Shown here: positions 1-12,230 of the stretch, in pieces | How the letters are laid out: each line of letters begins with the position of its first letter | How positions within the stretch are numbered: position 1 is the stretch's first letter | Assembly: GCA_038380795.1 (NCBI GenBank) | Contig: CM076269.1 | Location: forward strand, 186,001 to 250,000 | Source: Pyrocephalus nanus | Lineage: Eukaryota; Chordata; Aves; Passeriformes; Tyrannidae | Direction: 5' to 3' | Length of the DNA stretch: 64,000 nucleotides | Notes under the pieces: generated by a model | Database searches by the model: none | Seen by the model: only the letters and a program-made list of their open reading frames with translations | Told to the model about the DNA's origin: nothing | Translations under genes and position numbers: made by a program

Positions 1-796
1 AAATACTTAATTTCCTAAATTTGTGAAGGATTATTTATGAAAGAGAAGGTATGTCATGGTTACCTTTGGCAGGAGAGAGGCTTCAAGCCCTGCTTTCTTA
101 TTGAACCAGAAGAGTTTTAAATACATCTGGAAAGAAATTACAGCATTCAGTTCAGTACTGGGATTGTATCCATCAGCTGACAATGCATCTGGCCATGACA
201 TTTGCAATTCAGCCTCCCATGGAAATGTGCAATATTGTAGTGCCAATATGGGATTCAGGAGATCTGTTCTGTGCTCAGTGTCTTTCTTCACAAATACCTC
301 ATGGTCACCTCTGATACATCCCTTTGTGCCTTATTCTCCTACAAGATTAGTGTGAAAGCATTTTTGCTTTTTATTAATAAATAAGCAGAACATATGTTCT
401 AGAAAGAACAAGGGCCCACCAAATCTCTTAGGGAGTCTTCTGCTGGAAATCAAAGTCACTGAAAAGCAGTTGGAGACTAATAGACCACAATCACTGTGTC
501 TCTGACAGGGTGAGTAGAATAGGGAAGCCAACTCTTGATTGCCCAAGCAAGTAAATATTGAGAAAGAATAGAGAGGTCTATACTTCATCTGTATCTGGCA
601 CCAATGCAAGGAAAAGTGGAATGTTGTAAATGGGGTTTGGGTCCTAAATTCAAATAGAGTGATGAAAAATTAGAAGGATTTCATAGGATAGACATGAGAC
701 ATGATTAAGGGATACTCTCCTTCTAATGTGGGGCTCAAGGAGTTCCATCTATTTAGCTTATCAAATAGAAGTTTAACGGGGGCCCTTTATGTTTGT

Positions 797-840
797 GTTA
801 TATATAATATAAATAATATATAAATATATATAATAAATTT
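797..840. repeat. AT-rich low-complexity tract
   Basis: About 44 bases of alternating TA/AATA sequence, built from TATATAA and AATATATA blocks. It is a low-complexity tract with no gene nearby. Confidence 0.7.
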
Positions 841-1651
841 TGTGTTGTAAATATTCATTTAAAAATCCGTGCCTTAGCTCTGGGAGACAGAGATCCCAGA
901 CCTGCAATCTTAATTTCTAGTTACCTCTAATTAACCATTGAGAGGGTTACCAAGAATTATGGTAACTTTTCTGTTGATATTTAGATCAACATGTATGTTT
1001 CCCCCTTAAAATGATACAATCTAGTTCAGACGGGAATGAGTTCAGGAAAATCTGCTCTCCATTATACCGGAAGTCAGACCAGAAGATCACACAGGTAACA
1101 TCAGGCTTTCTAATCTGCTAATTAAATAGTTTACATAAATTCAGTTTAATTGGTTCTATGTTTGTTCGTAAACACTATTTTAATGCTTCATGTTTGACTG
1201 CAGCCTCACCTAATCTCAATTATTTTTTTCTGTATTTGTGTGGTGGAACTTTGTCATCCTACAAGTACCTCCATGTTTTTCCTTAAGGGTTGCATCATTA
1301 GCTTGTTACACAACCTGCAAGGCTGATATTGTGGATATGATGCCAACCACAAAATCATTGAGAGATGGAGTGATGGCATTGCTGGAGATCCCAACAAAAC
1401 TACTCTGGAGCCGAAACACAAGTTATTTATCAATAGCAAATTCTGTTATACTTTTTTTAAAGCTTAAGGAGAATATACTGCTCAGATGATTGCAGTCTCT
1501 TTGCAGGTTTCTGTCGAGGCTTATTAGCATGTCATTCCAGATTTTTTTTTTTTTTAAACAACTAAATGTATAATTTTCCAGGCTTTTATCCAGGCTGAGG
1601 CTGATATATAAAATTTTGTTCTTACTTGTTCTTTCAGCTAAACATATCATA

Positions 1652-1746
1652 CTCCTGTCACAGAATTAAGTTCTGGGAAACTCCTATGACAGAATTAAGG
1701 ATAGAGCTTGCTAATTTTTTTTTTGCTAATTTGCTAATTTGCTAAT
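1652..1746. repeat. Short local duplications
   Basis: A block reading ACTCCTGTCACAGAATTAAG near 1652 is repeated about 30 bases later with two changes (CTCCTATGACAGAATTAAG). It is followed by three tandem copies of TTTGCTAA at about 1722-1746. This looks like replication-slippage duplication in non-coding DNA. Confidence 0.6.
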
Positions 1747-4700
1747 GAGCAATAAATAATACCAGAAGACTACATACTTAATACAAAGGATTAAAAGCCA
1801 GCAAACCCCCTACACATTATCTGAGAAAGCTGTAGATTTTGTACACAAAACAAAAGATGGTCCGGTTGTAAAGGATAGGCCAAATCAAAGTTGTACAGTA
1901 GTTCTATACTTCCTCACTTTTGAATGCTTTATTTCACAGTACTAAAGTTCTTCAGGTGTAAGCTTCTCTTCATATGTAGTGTGTTCATACAGCCGTATAC
2001 AAGACTTACTGCAATCCTTTTCAGTGTTGAGCTACCCGGGACACAGTGCTATGGGAGTTTAAAGTACTCCCTCTGGGAGTATCCAAATCAGAAAAGTCAA
2101 AGCATTAACAGATACAAATCTGTATCAACAGTAAAAGAAATAGCATTGGTGGTTTTCTTTAGGAACAAAAGCATGCATTCTAATTGAGAATATTACCTAA
2201 CAGTGTCTACATGTGAAATATTTCAAAGGCTTGTGCCTTTGAATGTATTAGGTCCAATTTCCAAGGCTGTTGACAACCTGCCAACTGCATCATTTTCATT
2301 TGTAATTATGAAAGATTACTATCAGAAAAGCTGACTTTCCTTTTTGAAGCCAAATCCTGAGAAGATACTGAAAAACCAGGACTCACCCTGAGTATTTTGG
2401 ATCATCCTTTTACAGTTTCTTCTGATGGAGTAATGCTTGTAACATAATAAGTTTGCTGGAGAGCTTTTGAAAACTGGTCTCTCAAGCTTAGAAAATCTGT
2501 GTGAAGAAGGTAATAGTTATCATTCAAACTTGACGCAAACTCTAATTATTACTTCAAACACAACAAGAACACAGCAACAGGATATTTTTTAATCTCTGTG
2601 GTACACTGCAGTAGCCACACCTACATCCTTTCAGAGGAAATATATTTCTCTTCTCTCGAATACTTTGTACAAATATGTATTCGTTTGTAGAGTGCATTCA
2701 TAATTTTATCTAAAGTTTGGCTCTTCTAATTTTTACTCTCTTGACTTGCTTTACATGCTTTACATGCTTACTGTCATGCTTTACACAACACTACATTTAA
2801 TTTACACTGGACTTACTTCAAAGGCTGTTAGCCTGTGAACCTTCCCTTGCTTAGGGAAGACACTGTGCTCGTGGTATAAGTGGTAAGAGCCATGAAGCTC
2901 CTCAGTTTCACTTTGTTAAACTAATGTGGTACAGGCAAAGATAATCAAACCAGTTGTGCTCAACAGTGCTATGTTTAAGTGTCACTTGATCCCACAAAGA
3001 GCTGGGCTCATATACCCAGAGAAGATGGGAACCATGAAATACAGATTAGTTTCTTATCTGCGATACTGTGTTTCACCTTTACTGTCCTATCTGTCTAGGT
3101 GATGGTCATTTCAGTTGGACTACCAAGATAAACCCACAAATTCAAATAGCATTTTCAAAGCAGCCAAACCACATGCTTCATTCCTCACTTCTTAGACTGA
3201 TTGTAAATGTGCTGATTGTTAACAGTGAGGACACTAGAATCCAAAGGAATTTAGCATTAAAGAACTACTGCATTTTATTTTAGAAAAAAAGTATTGAAAT
3301 CTCATGTTCTCTGTACTGGCAGGGCCCTGAGCAATGCTAGCTGTCTCAAAAAAACCCAATTGTATAGTTTGACATAAAAGATGGGTCTGACTTCCAAAGA
3401 GCAAAGGTTTTGAAATTTCCCTGTAATTTTCCAGGCTTCCTTAAGAAATTAAATGGATGGAAAATATGCATGAACTTTTATTTCATAGTCATATTCGTGG
3501 CTTTATTAAAGGTTACTTACTAATCTTACACTAATGTCTTTACACCCAGGGACTGAAAATCATTGCTCTACAGTACACAGATATATTAGCATATGTTAAA
3601 CATAGTTATTTTAAAGGTACTTTTCTGAAAGGGTTTCTTGCTTTCTTGATACAGCCTGCAATGGTCTGGTGGTGCAGATGCCATATGAAACATCTGAAAT
3701 AGAGTTTTAAATCAATGGAGAGGCCTTAGTTAGGGTACACACTTCCCTGGAACATTTTCCTGAAACACCTACCATTCTTTGGAATTAGGTTTATTTGAAA
3801 GTGTCTGTGTTGTCAGACTTATTTTGGTGACCAAGGAATAATGAAGGACAGAGGGGTACCTTTTCTCATAGAGCTAAAACAGTAGGACGAGGAACAGATA
3901 AACTCACTCATCAAGGGTGAGTAACAACCTCTCCAGATTGCACATTACACACATACAGTGACTTGATACCATGTTCCATTATGTGCTCCCAGCAACAGAA
4001 GCATAAGGAGTCATCCAAAGGAACAAGAGGGAAACTAATTCTGCTGTTAGCAGAAGAATGGTATCTCTGCTCTTTTTATTTCTACTTTGCTATATGGTGC
4101 CAGTACCAAAACAAGACCTGCAGAGGTACTCAGGAAAGAGTTCCCTCATCCTGGCTTTCCCACATTCATAGCATTTAGCAGGCAGTGTGCACCCAGAAGA
4201 TGTTCTTAGTCCTCAAGGGAGATCTTAAATCTCCCTAGAGAAGAGTCTTTCTATCCACATGGCCCATCTCCCTCAGTTCTAACACAAAGTAGGACTGAGG
4301 AGATACAGCTTTCAGCCTTCATTCTGCCAGAGACAGGCCTTGAAAGAGTATCTTAAGTTACTCAGATGTAAAAAAGTACACCTCTAAAGGTGGGGATGTC
4401 ACTTCTTCCTGACTTGGACACTGAAGGTACAGCCATGAACAAGGAGAGACAAAGTGTCCACCAAGAGGAAGTTCATCTCTGGCCAGCTCCTGTGTAGTTC
4501 TGCTTCAGGGAAGTTCTCTCAAAGAAGCTGCCTACGCATGAGACCTCTCTGAGGTCTGTCCTAACAGCCACTCTGGCAGTGCTGGGGACAAGGCTGTGGT
4601 CAGGACAAGGACGTGCAACTCCTGCAGGGGACATTTTCATCATGTCAGGACTATGCTATCACCCTCTAAACACAGTTTGTGTCATAGACTATGGAAGGTT

Positions 4701-5300
4701 CAGATTTTACCCTTCAGGTTTTATGGGTGATACCCATGTCTTTGAAGTTGTGTTCCCACTGAAGATGAAGGCAAATTCCTGCTGATATTAGTGGGGTTAG
4801 GATGTGTCCTTGTCCCTGCTTTTGCTGTTATTTCCTTTGTTGCAGCAGACCTATTCCTTTGTTAAAGTTTTTGCCTGGGGGAAAAAGAAAAGCCACGTTG
4901 CTAAATAAATTATGAAATATTTACATTTGTGAAGCCAACCCCTTATGGCTAGCTCCTCCTCTGATATTAAGATGACACTTTTTATAGAGCTACAGGTTCT
5001 ATACTGCTCTTATTCCTCTGTGGGACCCAAGACCAGGAGGTGACAAAACAGCCACCATGAGCCAAGTGACAGTGAGTAATACCTAGGAATACTTTCTGAT
5101 TTTGACACTCAGTGCAGTGAGAAACTACTATATTAGACCAGTGGTAGTTTGTTTAGTGCTGGAGAGCAAAGCAGGATCAGAGATGAAACTGAAGGAGGTT
5201 TCTAAACAAAGCTTGATTTTTAACCTGACAATAATGGACCATATGTTGTATCTGTAATAATAATACCCGAAACAAAGTGTTAAAGGCATCAGTTTGCTTA

Positions 5301-5328
5301 TTTCTGTGTATTTTCTGTGTATTTTCTT
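5301..5328. repeat. Tandem TTTCTGTGTAT duplication
   Basis: Two adjacent copies of a TTTCTGTGTAT-like 12-mer, followed by a T-rich run. It is a minor simple repeat in intergenic DNA. Confidence 0.5.
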
Positions 5329-8300
5329 TTGTATTTGTATTACTTTTTTTGCCTGCCGTTCCCTCAATACTACAAGAATGAATGCACCTCACTTTAGCAT
5401 CACCAGCTGTAATGAAATGATCTGCAGTTACTCCTGTTAATGTTTTGTGTCTCATGTTTTTATTTTATTTTTGTTTTGGCTTGAAACCTTAATCGTTGCT
5501 TCCTTCTTTTAAAAGAATGGTTTAGCATCTTGTTCAAATATGTGTGGTTCAAACTGGTTAGCCTATCTTATGAATTTCTCTCACCTACTTTTATCTATTT
5601 AATGCTTTTGACTTTGCCTTACCTCACCTCTTGTAGTTTGGTAACAGAAAGGTAGCGACTTCCTCTAGGGTGTTGGTTTGTTTTGTGTTTCTTTAGTACT
5701 TGGCTAAGTCACTTCAGTTTAAGCCTTTCATTTTTATCTCTGCGGCGTAGCCTATGGAGACTGTAAAATGGATAGATGTGAAGTATCTATCATAGTAAAT
5801 TAAATATCCTGCAAACTGGATTTTTTCACAGCTAACTCCTAAGGTTTCTCTGTCATCACACTCAAGGTCTCTGACCTCCTTGGTGTTGACAATCCTAATG
5901 CTCCTTCTGCTCTTCCCTTGCTCTCTCTGTCTTGCTCACCTGCAGTTGTCTTATTCCTTCTTCTCCCTTTTTCCTGCAAACTCTCTTTGCTCCCATTTCT
6001 CTGTTTCTTCTCATCTTCTGACAGTAAGAGGAGGGCAAGTTGGTGAGTGGCTGGGAATATAACTCACAAATTATCCCTATTTGCTGTGCAGAAATTCTTC
6101 CATGGTCTTTTTTTGCAAAATATTCTATGCAACATTGTCAGTTGCTTTATTCTCACCTTGACTTTCCTGAAAGAAATATTTGGAGCATTAAGAAAGCAAG
6201 AGAGGAAAAGATGCAGATTTCCCTTGTGGAATCCCTAGATTTACGAGCTCAGGACGTGAAATATAGCAGCTTTCAGAGCAGGGAAGGACAGTGGTGCAGA
6301 CCATTCTCATACCAGTGCAAAAATACATTTTTAAGCTGCACTATAGCAAGAGAAATCTTGATGGTTGGCTGGCAGAATGTTAGCCCGGAAAGGAAAAGGA
6401 AGACACAAAAATGCCCTGGAGCTAAATACTCTCACACTTTAGAAAGCCAGAAGTAAGGAACAAAAAGAAAACACTCAGTAACACAGCTTTTAGTGAGCAT
6501 TTGGCAAGTTTTGGAATGTAATGGGGAAACCGTGTAATGCTGTAGTGTGATATCCATAATTTGCGGGCATTAATACATGCAAAGACAGATTTTTGCATTA
6601 CTGTATTATGATGCACAACTCTGTGGCTAATTTGCATGCAACATTTGTATGATTAATAAATTAGGCAATGCTAGAACTACTGGTCTACAGTGAACCACTT
6701 GTAGCAATTGCCTTTACTGTAGCATGCAACATTAAATGCTATGCTCTGCTCCAGTAAGCTTTGAATATTTGAGTATAGCTTTGCAGTTCCCAAGCTGCAA
6801 AGTGATCAAAGGAGGGAAAGAATGTTCGTTACTTTTATCCCTCTTACAGAAGAATCAGAATAGTCACCAGACACCTTGTGAAGAAAAGTCAAGCAAAGGC
6901 AAATGAAAAAAATAAAATCAAAAGGACTTACTAAAATCACTTGAGTAAAAGTGTAACATAGCTATTTATAAAAAGCAAGATATATTTCTCATGTCCTAAT
7001 GTTTTGTATTTAACAGTTTTAGGAAAATGAACATATCACATATGCATAGAATAGCATATTTGTAATACTGGGATAAATAATTTAAAAACCGTAAAGATAA
7101 GCATACAATAGACCTGCATTAAAAAATTAGATTATGCTGTCTGAGGCCAAGATCTGAAAGTGCTACAACTGATTTCTGAGTTCATAACACAACTTCTATT
7201 ACTGCCTTCATGCCAAATTTGTAAGGATTATGAGAAAATTCAGCAGATCAGATCTTTATTCTGGTATCTCCAGTCTGAATAGAAAAGTGTCAGATATGGC
7301 TAAGATATTCAAGGTATGAGGATATCTAGAAAACATTGATATTGCTATCCTAGCTTGGAATTTCAGATCAGGCTCTCTGCCTTGTACTATGAAGAATTTG
7401 TTCCCTACAAGATGGGGTTTTTTTCACACTTAGTCTACCATCAGTTTCTGTTTGTTCTCATTTTTAAATTCCTGTCTTTTTAAGAAATCTCTTGTGAAAT
7501 TAAAGAGGTGCATCATATTCTTGCATCACATTCTGAGCACAGTTAGACTTTGGCTTACTGAGCTTTCAGATGACGCTTCCAGCACAACTCTGCCTCCTGA
7601 ACATTTCACCGCGGGCACAGGCAGCTTACACCTTCTGAAGCAATTGCTATATTAAGTACTCAGTGATGTATCTTTCCCAGAAACTGAAAATAAAGGTACA
7701 AAAGAGATTCACACAATAATTTATGGGCGTTAACATATGGGTGTAAGTTTCTCCATGGATAATTATGTGACTAGGTTAATAACGCCAAGGATGGTTTGAT
7801 ACATTAAAAACTTTTCTCACAATGATGTTATAGAGCATTTCACTACTGTCAGAAGCCAGGAGTCTGTACATTTAAACAAAAGAGAGGGATGAGAGGCCCA
7901 TATGTCTTTGTAAAAATAACCTTCTCCCTTCATGCTGCAGGGAAGCTGAGGAAGCCCTGTTTGACACAGGTGCTTACATTAGATGTGTTTACTGGAAATT
8001 TCCCAGGTTTCGGTTTTATTTTGAGAGCAGAAAATTGCACAAAACTGAGAGGGGAGCAGTGTGTGTGGTTTGTAAGGAGAGCTGGAATACTGGGTGTTAC
8101 AGACAGTGAAATGATCAAAACCTCTTGATCAAATGATCAAAACCTAATTTGTGCAGGACTGCTGTACTTTTAGAAGTGTCATCACGCACACTTTGAAGCA
8201 GACTTTGCTCTGGTTCAGAAGGACGCCTGTGGACCCCTGTGACAAGTCCAAGCACCAGGCTAAGTTAGCATGCCTTGGAGACGGGAAACTCAAAGAAATT

Positions 8301-8569
8301 TCTCCCAAAGCTTCCTTTGACTTGCCGGCAGGCAGCTGGCATGGAGCCCCAGGTGTCCTTGAGAAATTCTCCAATACGTTGTTCATCACTCACATAATGA
8401 CAGCACAGGGTATGTTCAGTCATTGTGGAGACACCAAAGCAATTCCATCTCAAAGGCTGCCCTGTGAAGTGGGCTCAGGCTGCAATGCCTCTGCCTGTGT
8501 TCCAGTTTACAATTTATTGTAATTGCCCATCTGGAATTAAATTTCAAACAGTTTAAATTTTTAAGTCTT

Positions 8570-8588
8570 CACTTTTTTTTTTTTTTTC
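8570..8588. repeat. Poly(T) tract
   Basis: A run of about 18 T residues. No retroposon body or target-site duplication is evident beside it. Confidence 0.7.
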
Positions 8589-11288
8589 ATGTTTAGCTTT
8601 TCTTCAATGTCAAATTCGTGGTCCTCCTGCATTAAATGTGTAAAATAGCACTGTTCCAACACAGCAAACCACTGCCCTACTGACCCACAATTATCAGTGT
8701 TAGAGAAGCATCCTCAGGGATACAGGGGTTTACAGAAAAATCATCATGGCTTTTTGAGCAGTCCTGCCCTTGCTCTGGCGTGGCAGTAGAAGTGGTGAGG
8801 GCAGGAGATGTAAATGGTAGGCGTGTATTTCAAGAGGCTGTATCTGCATTTCCTGCACCTCGCGACCGTGTCAGGCGTGCTGGGACTGAGCCTCAGCTTG
8901 TGGAAATGATTACAAGGCAATTTATCCCAAACAACAAGCCCTACTGCTATGTTTGTTACAAACTTGGCTGCAGTACAGTAATGTTTAGTGGATTAATAAT
9001 GTTTTCTTTTAGCCTCTCCTACTCCCTCGGCAAACAATTTTCATGTATAATAAATGTTGTCATTTAGTGTAACTAGAACAGAGCCCAAGGGTCAGGATAG
9101 CCATACCTGTGTGCTGAGAAGATACTCCAGGTTTGCAGACAAGAGGGCAGCTTTATTCCTTCTCCAGGGTCCAGTGCTTGTGCCCTCTGGCAGAGTCAGT
9201 TTTGCTGGGCGTGTCCCCCTGAAACTGCAGAGGGGCTGTGCCACATCTCCTGCAGCAACCTGCCTGTCCAGTCAAAAGGGTCACAGTGGGCAGCAGAGGC
9301 AACACAGAATCACTGGGACAGGCAGGCATTTCTTGAGTGTTTGGCATTTTAAAATAGAACAGCATATTTTTAAATTTAAAAACTTGATGAATATATACAT
9401 ATATGCACATAAAATAGGCAAAAAGTAAGTATTTCACACTAATGATTGATCACAGTACATGCTGCAAGGGCATCCGAGGTTGAGTAAGTGGGTCTTGCAT
9501 GCTTAGAGAGTCTTTGAGTTACAAACCCTTGAAAAATTTATTTGGTTTATTTTGTTGATTATCAGTCTCTTTTGGGAAACAAAGAGCCTGCCCACGTTTC
9601 ATAATGTGTGTAGCAGAAATACTACGACATGCAAATACTGAAGTTACACAACAATAGCAAAACTGAATTAAAGCTGCTTACAGCTAAAACGTGAGAGAAC
9701 CAGATCTGCAGCCTGTTTATTGCCACACCACTGAAATGAGTCTGTATGTTGAGGTGCTTGTACTGCTGTATGGTACAGCTGTTTCTCTGCACCTTCCCAC
9801 TGCTCTTTCTACCTCCTCAGGTATCAAATGGAGGCAACCGGTCCTGGGTATACTGAAAGAGGAATGCTTAAGTTACTCCAGTAAATGCTTAAGTAGTCTA
9901 GCCTTACAACAGCTATCAATTGATCAAATAATTAAGAACAGCAATCAGCACTTAAAGTCAAGTGACAGACTGGTGACCTGTAGCCTGGGAAGCAGGGCTG
10001 TAGTAACACAGCTGTGCCAACCAGTGGGACAGAGACTCTTTGCTGTCCAACTCTGTGAACCCAAATGCTGAGGCTGAGCATTTGAAACCATAATTACAGG
10101 TTGTGCCACAGGTCCAGGTGCTCTCTGATGCACCATGGGGAGCCTCACCATCATTGTCTCCAGTGGAGGGTTTCTCGCCAGCCCTGTACACTGAGATCAC
10201 ATGTACACAAACCTACAGCTAAGATGCCAGAGCTCAGAGAGGCAGGTTAGGTTAGTGTCTGCCATGAAAAGATGGGCCAGACAGATTAATTTTATCTTGG
10301 CTTATCTGAGTGATGCCCTACCATCCCACGACACGGTGTTCTGTGTCACTGGCAATTTTTGCTGCCACAAAAGGTGTTGCTCAACCACTGCTAGCAAAAC
10401 AATGAAAGGTGTATATGTTAAACAATTTCACAAGCATCAGAGAGAAAACATTACCAAGCAAATTATCAAATGTTATTGGGTCATATGCAGAGAAAAACAA
10501 AACAAAACACAAACATTTTGTGCAGGATATCTAAGCTATCTACACTATTTTCACTGAGATATGAGATGCGGGTTTGCTTTTGATCCAGATCGGCTAATTT
10601 TGAAACCTATTCCTGCACAGTTCCCTTCATTATGAAGGCTTGATACATTATTTGACAGCCTCTTGTGGTTGTGGGGCATTTCTTTCTGTCTAATTCCTTT
10701 TAAGACACTTGTGGAGAATCAGTGGTAGGAACTATGAACACAGCAAAACAGAAATATTAGTGGGACAGCCAACTCTTCAGACTGGAGTTTATATTAGCAA
10801 TTAAGGAAAAATTTACGACTGAGATAGAACCCTATAAATACATTTAGGAACATATTAATGCAGATACACTTCTGAAATCTGAACCCAAGAGTGTATCAGG
10901 ATTTTGCAAATTAGCCTTGTCTTTACAATAAGTCCATGCAAACTTTAGGTCCTACACCTGAGAATGGAGATATTGAAAATTATCAGTCACATTTGTTGTA
11001 ATGTGAAAATGTAGATTAAATAACATCTTCCTTCAAATATTTTCTTCCCTTTTATTTTTTTTTCCTAATTGTCTCCATTTTTCCTTTGGCAGCTATAAAA
11101 CATTGTAACGAACCACAAATAACTATCCAGATGGAAGAGGGAGACTGCCAACAGATTGTTGTTTTTCTTATTTTGCTTATTCAAATTTTGAACACATTTA
11201 TTTGTTTATAAGATTGCTGTACATGAATAAAAGCACTAGAAATACTCCCAAGCTATTGGTTACAGATGATTTAAAGATGTTTTAAAGC

Positions 11289-11294
11289 ACATTT
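11289..11294 (-). terminator. Candidate DNASE2B polyadenylation signal
   Basis: The plus strand reads TTTATT, so the minus strand reads AATAAA, about 580 bases past the DNASE2B stop codon. An ATTAAA variant lies closer, near 11,362-11,370. Which one is used cannot be told from sequence alone. Confidence 0.3.
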
Positions 11295-11874
11295 ATTCTC
11301 TAAAAATGAATCATGTAAAAATGAAGCCTTCCTATCCACAGATCTACTCATCCCCGTGTCTGGATTTAATCAGCTCCTTAAGAGATTCAGCGCAAACTGA
11401 GTAGAAATGCTGTAATTTATCTCAACAGCATCTGAAATACAGGGTGACTGTGAGGTATTCTGGGGCTCTTGTCCCTTGCTAACTGCCCATTCCTGACAAT
11501 GCAGCTCAGGAGAGAGGTTTCTGTTGTCCTTCCCATCCCACATACAGCCCCACTCACAAGTTGCTCCAGGGGTGCCTGTGCAGGGCACCCGCAGTGACGC
11601 GCTTTGGTGCAGCCTCGTGCCACAACGTCCCATCCCATCCTGTCCCATCCTGGCGTGGATGGTGAGGAGCTGGCAGAGAGCAGAGCATGGCCCAGCACAC
11701 GCAGTGCCTCTGGGTCCCACGCCAGAGAAAACCAGCCGTAATTTGCCTGCACACCACCTGCTTTTATAGTGAACAAGGTGAGGGCCGTTTTTCAGAGAGG
11801 AAATAGATTTTAAGGCAGATATTTCACACACTTTCTATGTGATAAAGGCTGTGCTGGTTGCAAGGAATGGTCTG

Positions 11875-12230
11875 TTATATCCCTGTGGAAGCATCAGTGC
11901 AGCTTTCATAGTGGATTATCAGGTGCCTGAAGGCACTGTAGATGTGTTCATTCTGTGTACAGATGAACCCACCACTTCTCCAGGCTTGCTCGGCAGCACG
12001 GTTTAAGTCTCCAATGCAGGTCCACTGATCTTCGTATTTCCTTGAAACAGCCCACTTGGAATGATCGCTAATGGAATGAAAGGTGGAATTCAATGGCATC
12101 CCTATTAGGTTTATGTTGTAGACATGGTAATCGAGAGAGCAATTTGAGTAAAGTTTTTGGCCAGAACGCTGCCAGGATTCAGCCAACAAATCGGTCTTCA
12201 GTTCCTGAGCCATCCAGGCCACATAGATAT
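11875..12230 (-). CDS. DNASE2B: DNASE2B coding exon 6 (last)
   Basis: The exon follows a TTCCACAG acceptor and begins in phase 1, completing an Asp codon started in exon 5 (SFID-D-IYVAWMAQ). It encodes residues 245-362, including the second catalytic motif DHSKW, WTCIGDLNR and GGFICTQN. The frame stops after the ESC segment with a short tail, DASTGI, which differs from mammals. Confidence 0.95.

Larger units (their letters stand above)
1..11280. other. Intergenic DNA left of DNASE2B, no gene recognised
   Basis: This AT-rich stretch shows no exon of a recognisable protein family on either strand. The open frames here (for example 6040-6456, 8151-8522 and 9691-10071 on plus) have no family motifs and no convincing flanking splice sites. 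By human synteny the next gene to the left should be RPF1, but neither its coding exons nor a CpG-rich promoter is visible. Small local repeats are listed separately. Regulatory elements cannot be excluded by eye. Confidence 0.6.

Noticed and set aside
11370..11831. 153-codon minus-strand open frame after the DNASE2B stop
   Set aside because: It falls in the DNASE2B 3' UTR, has no domain, and overlaps several other chance frames in GC-rich sequence.
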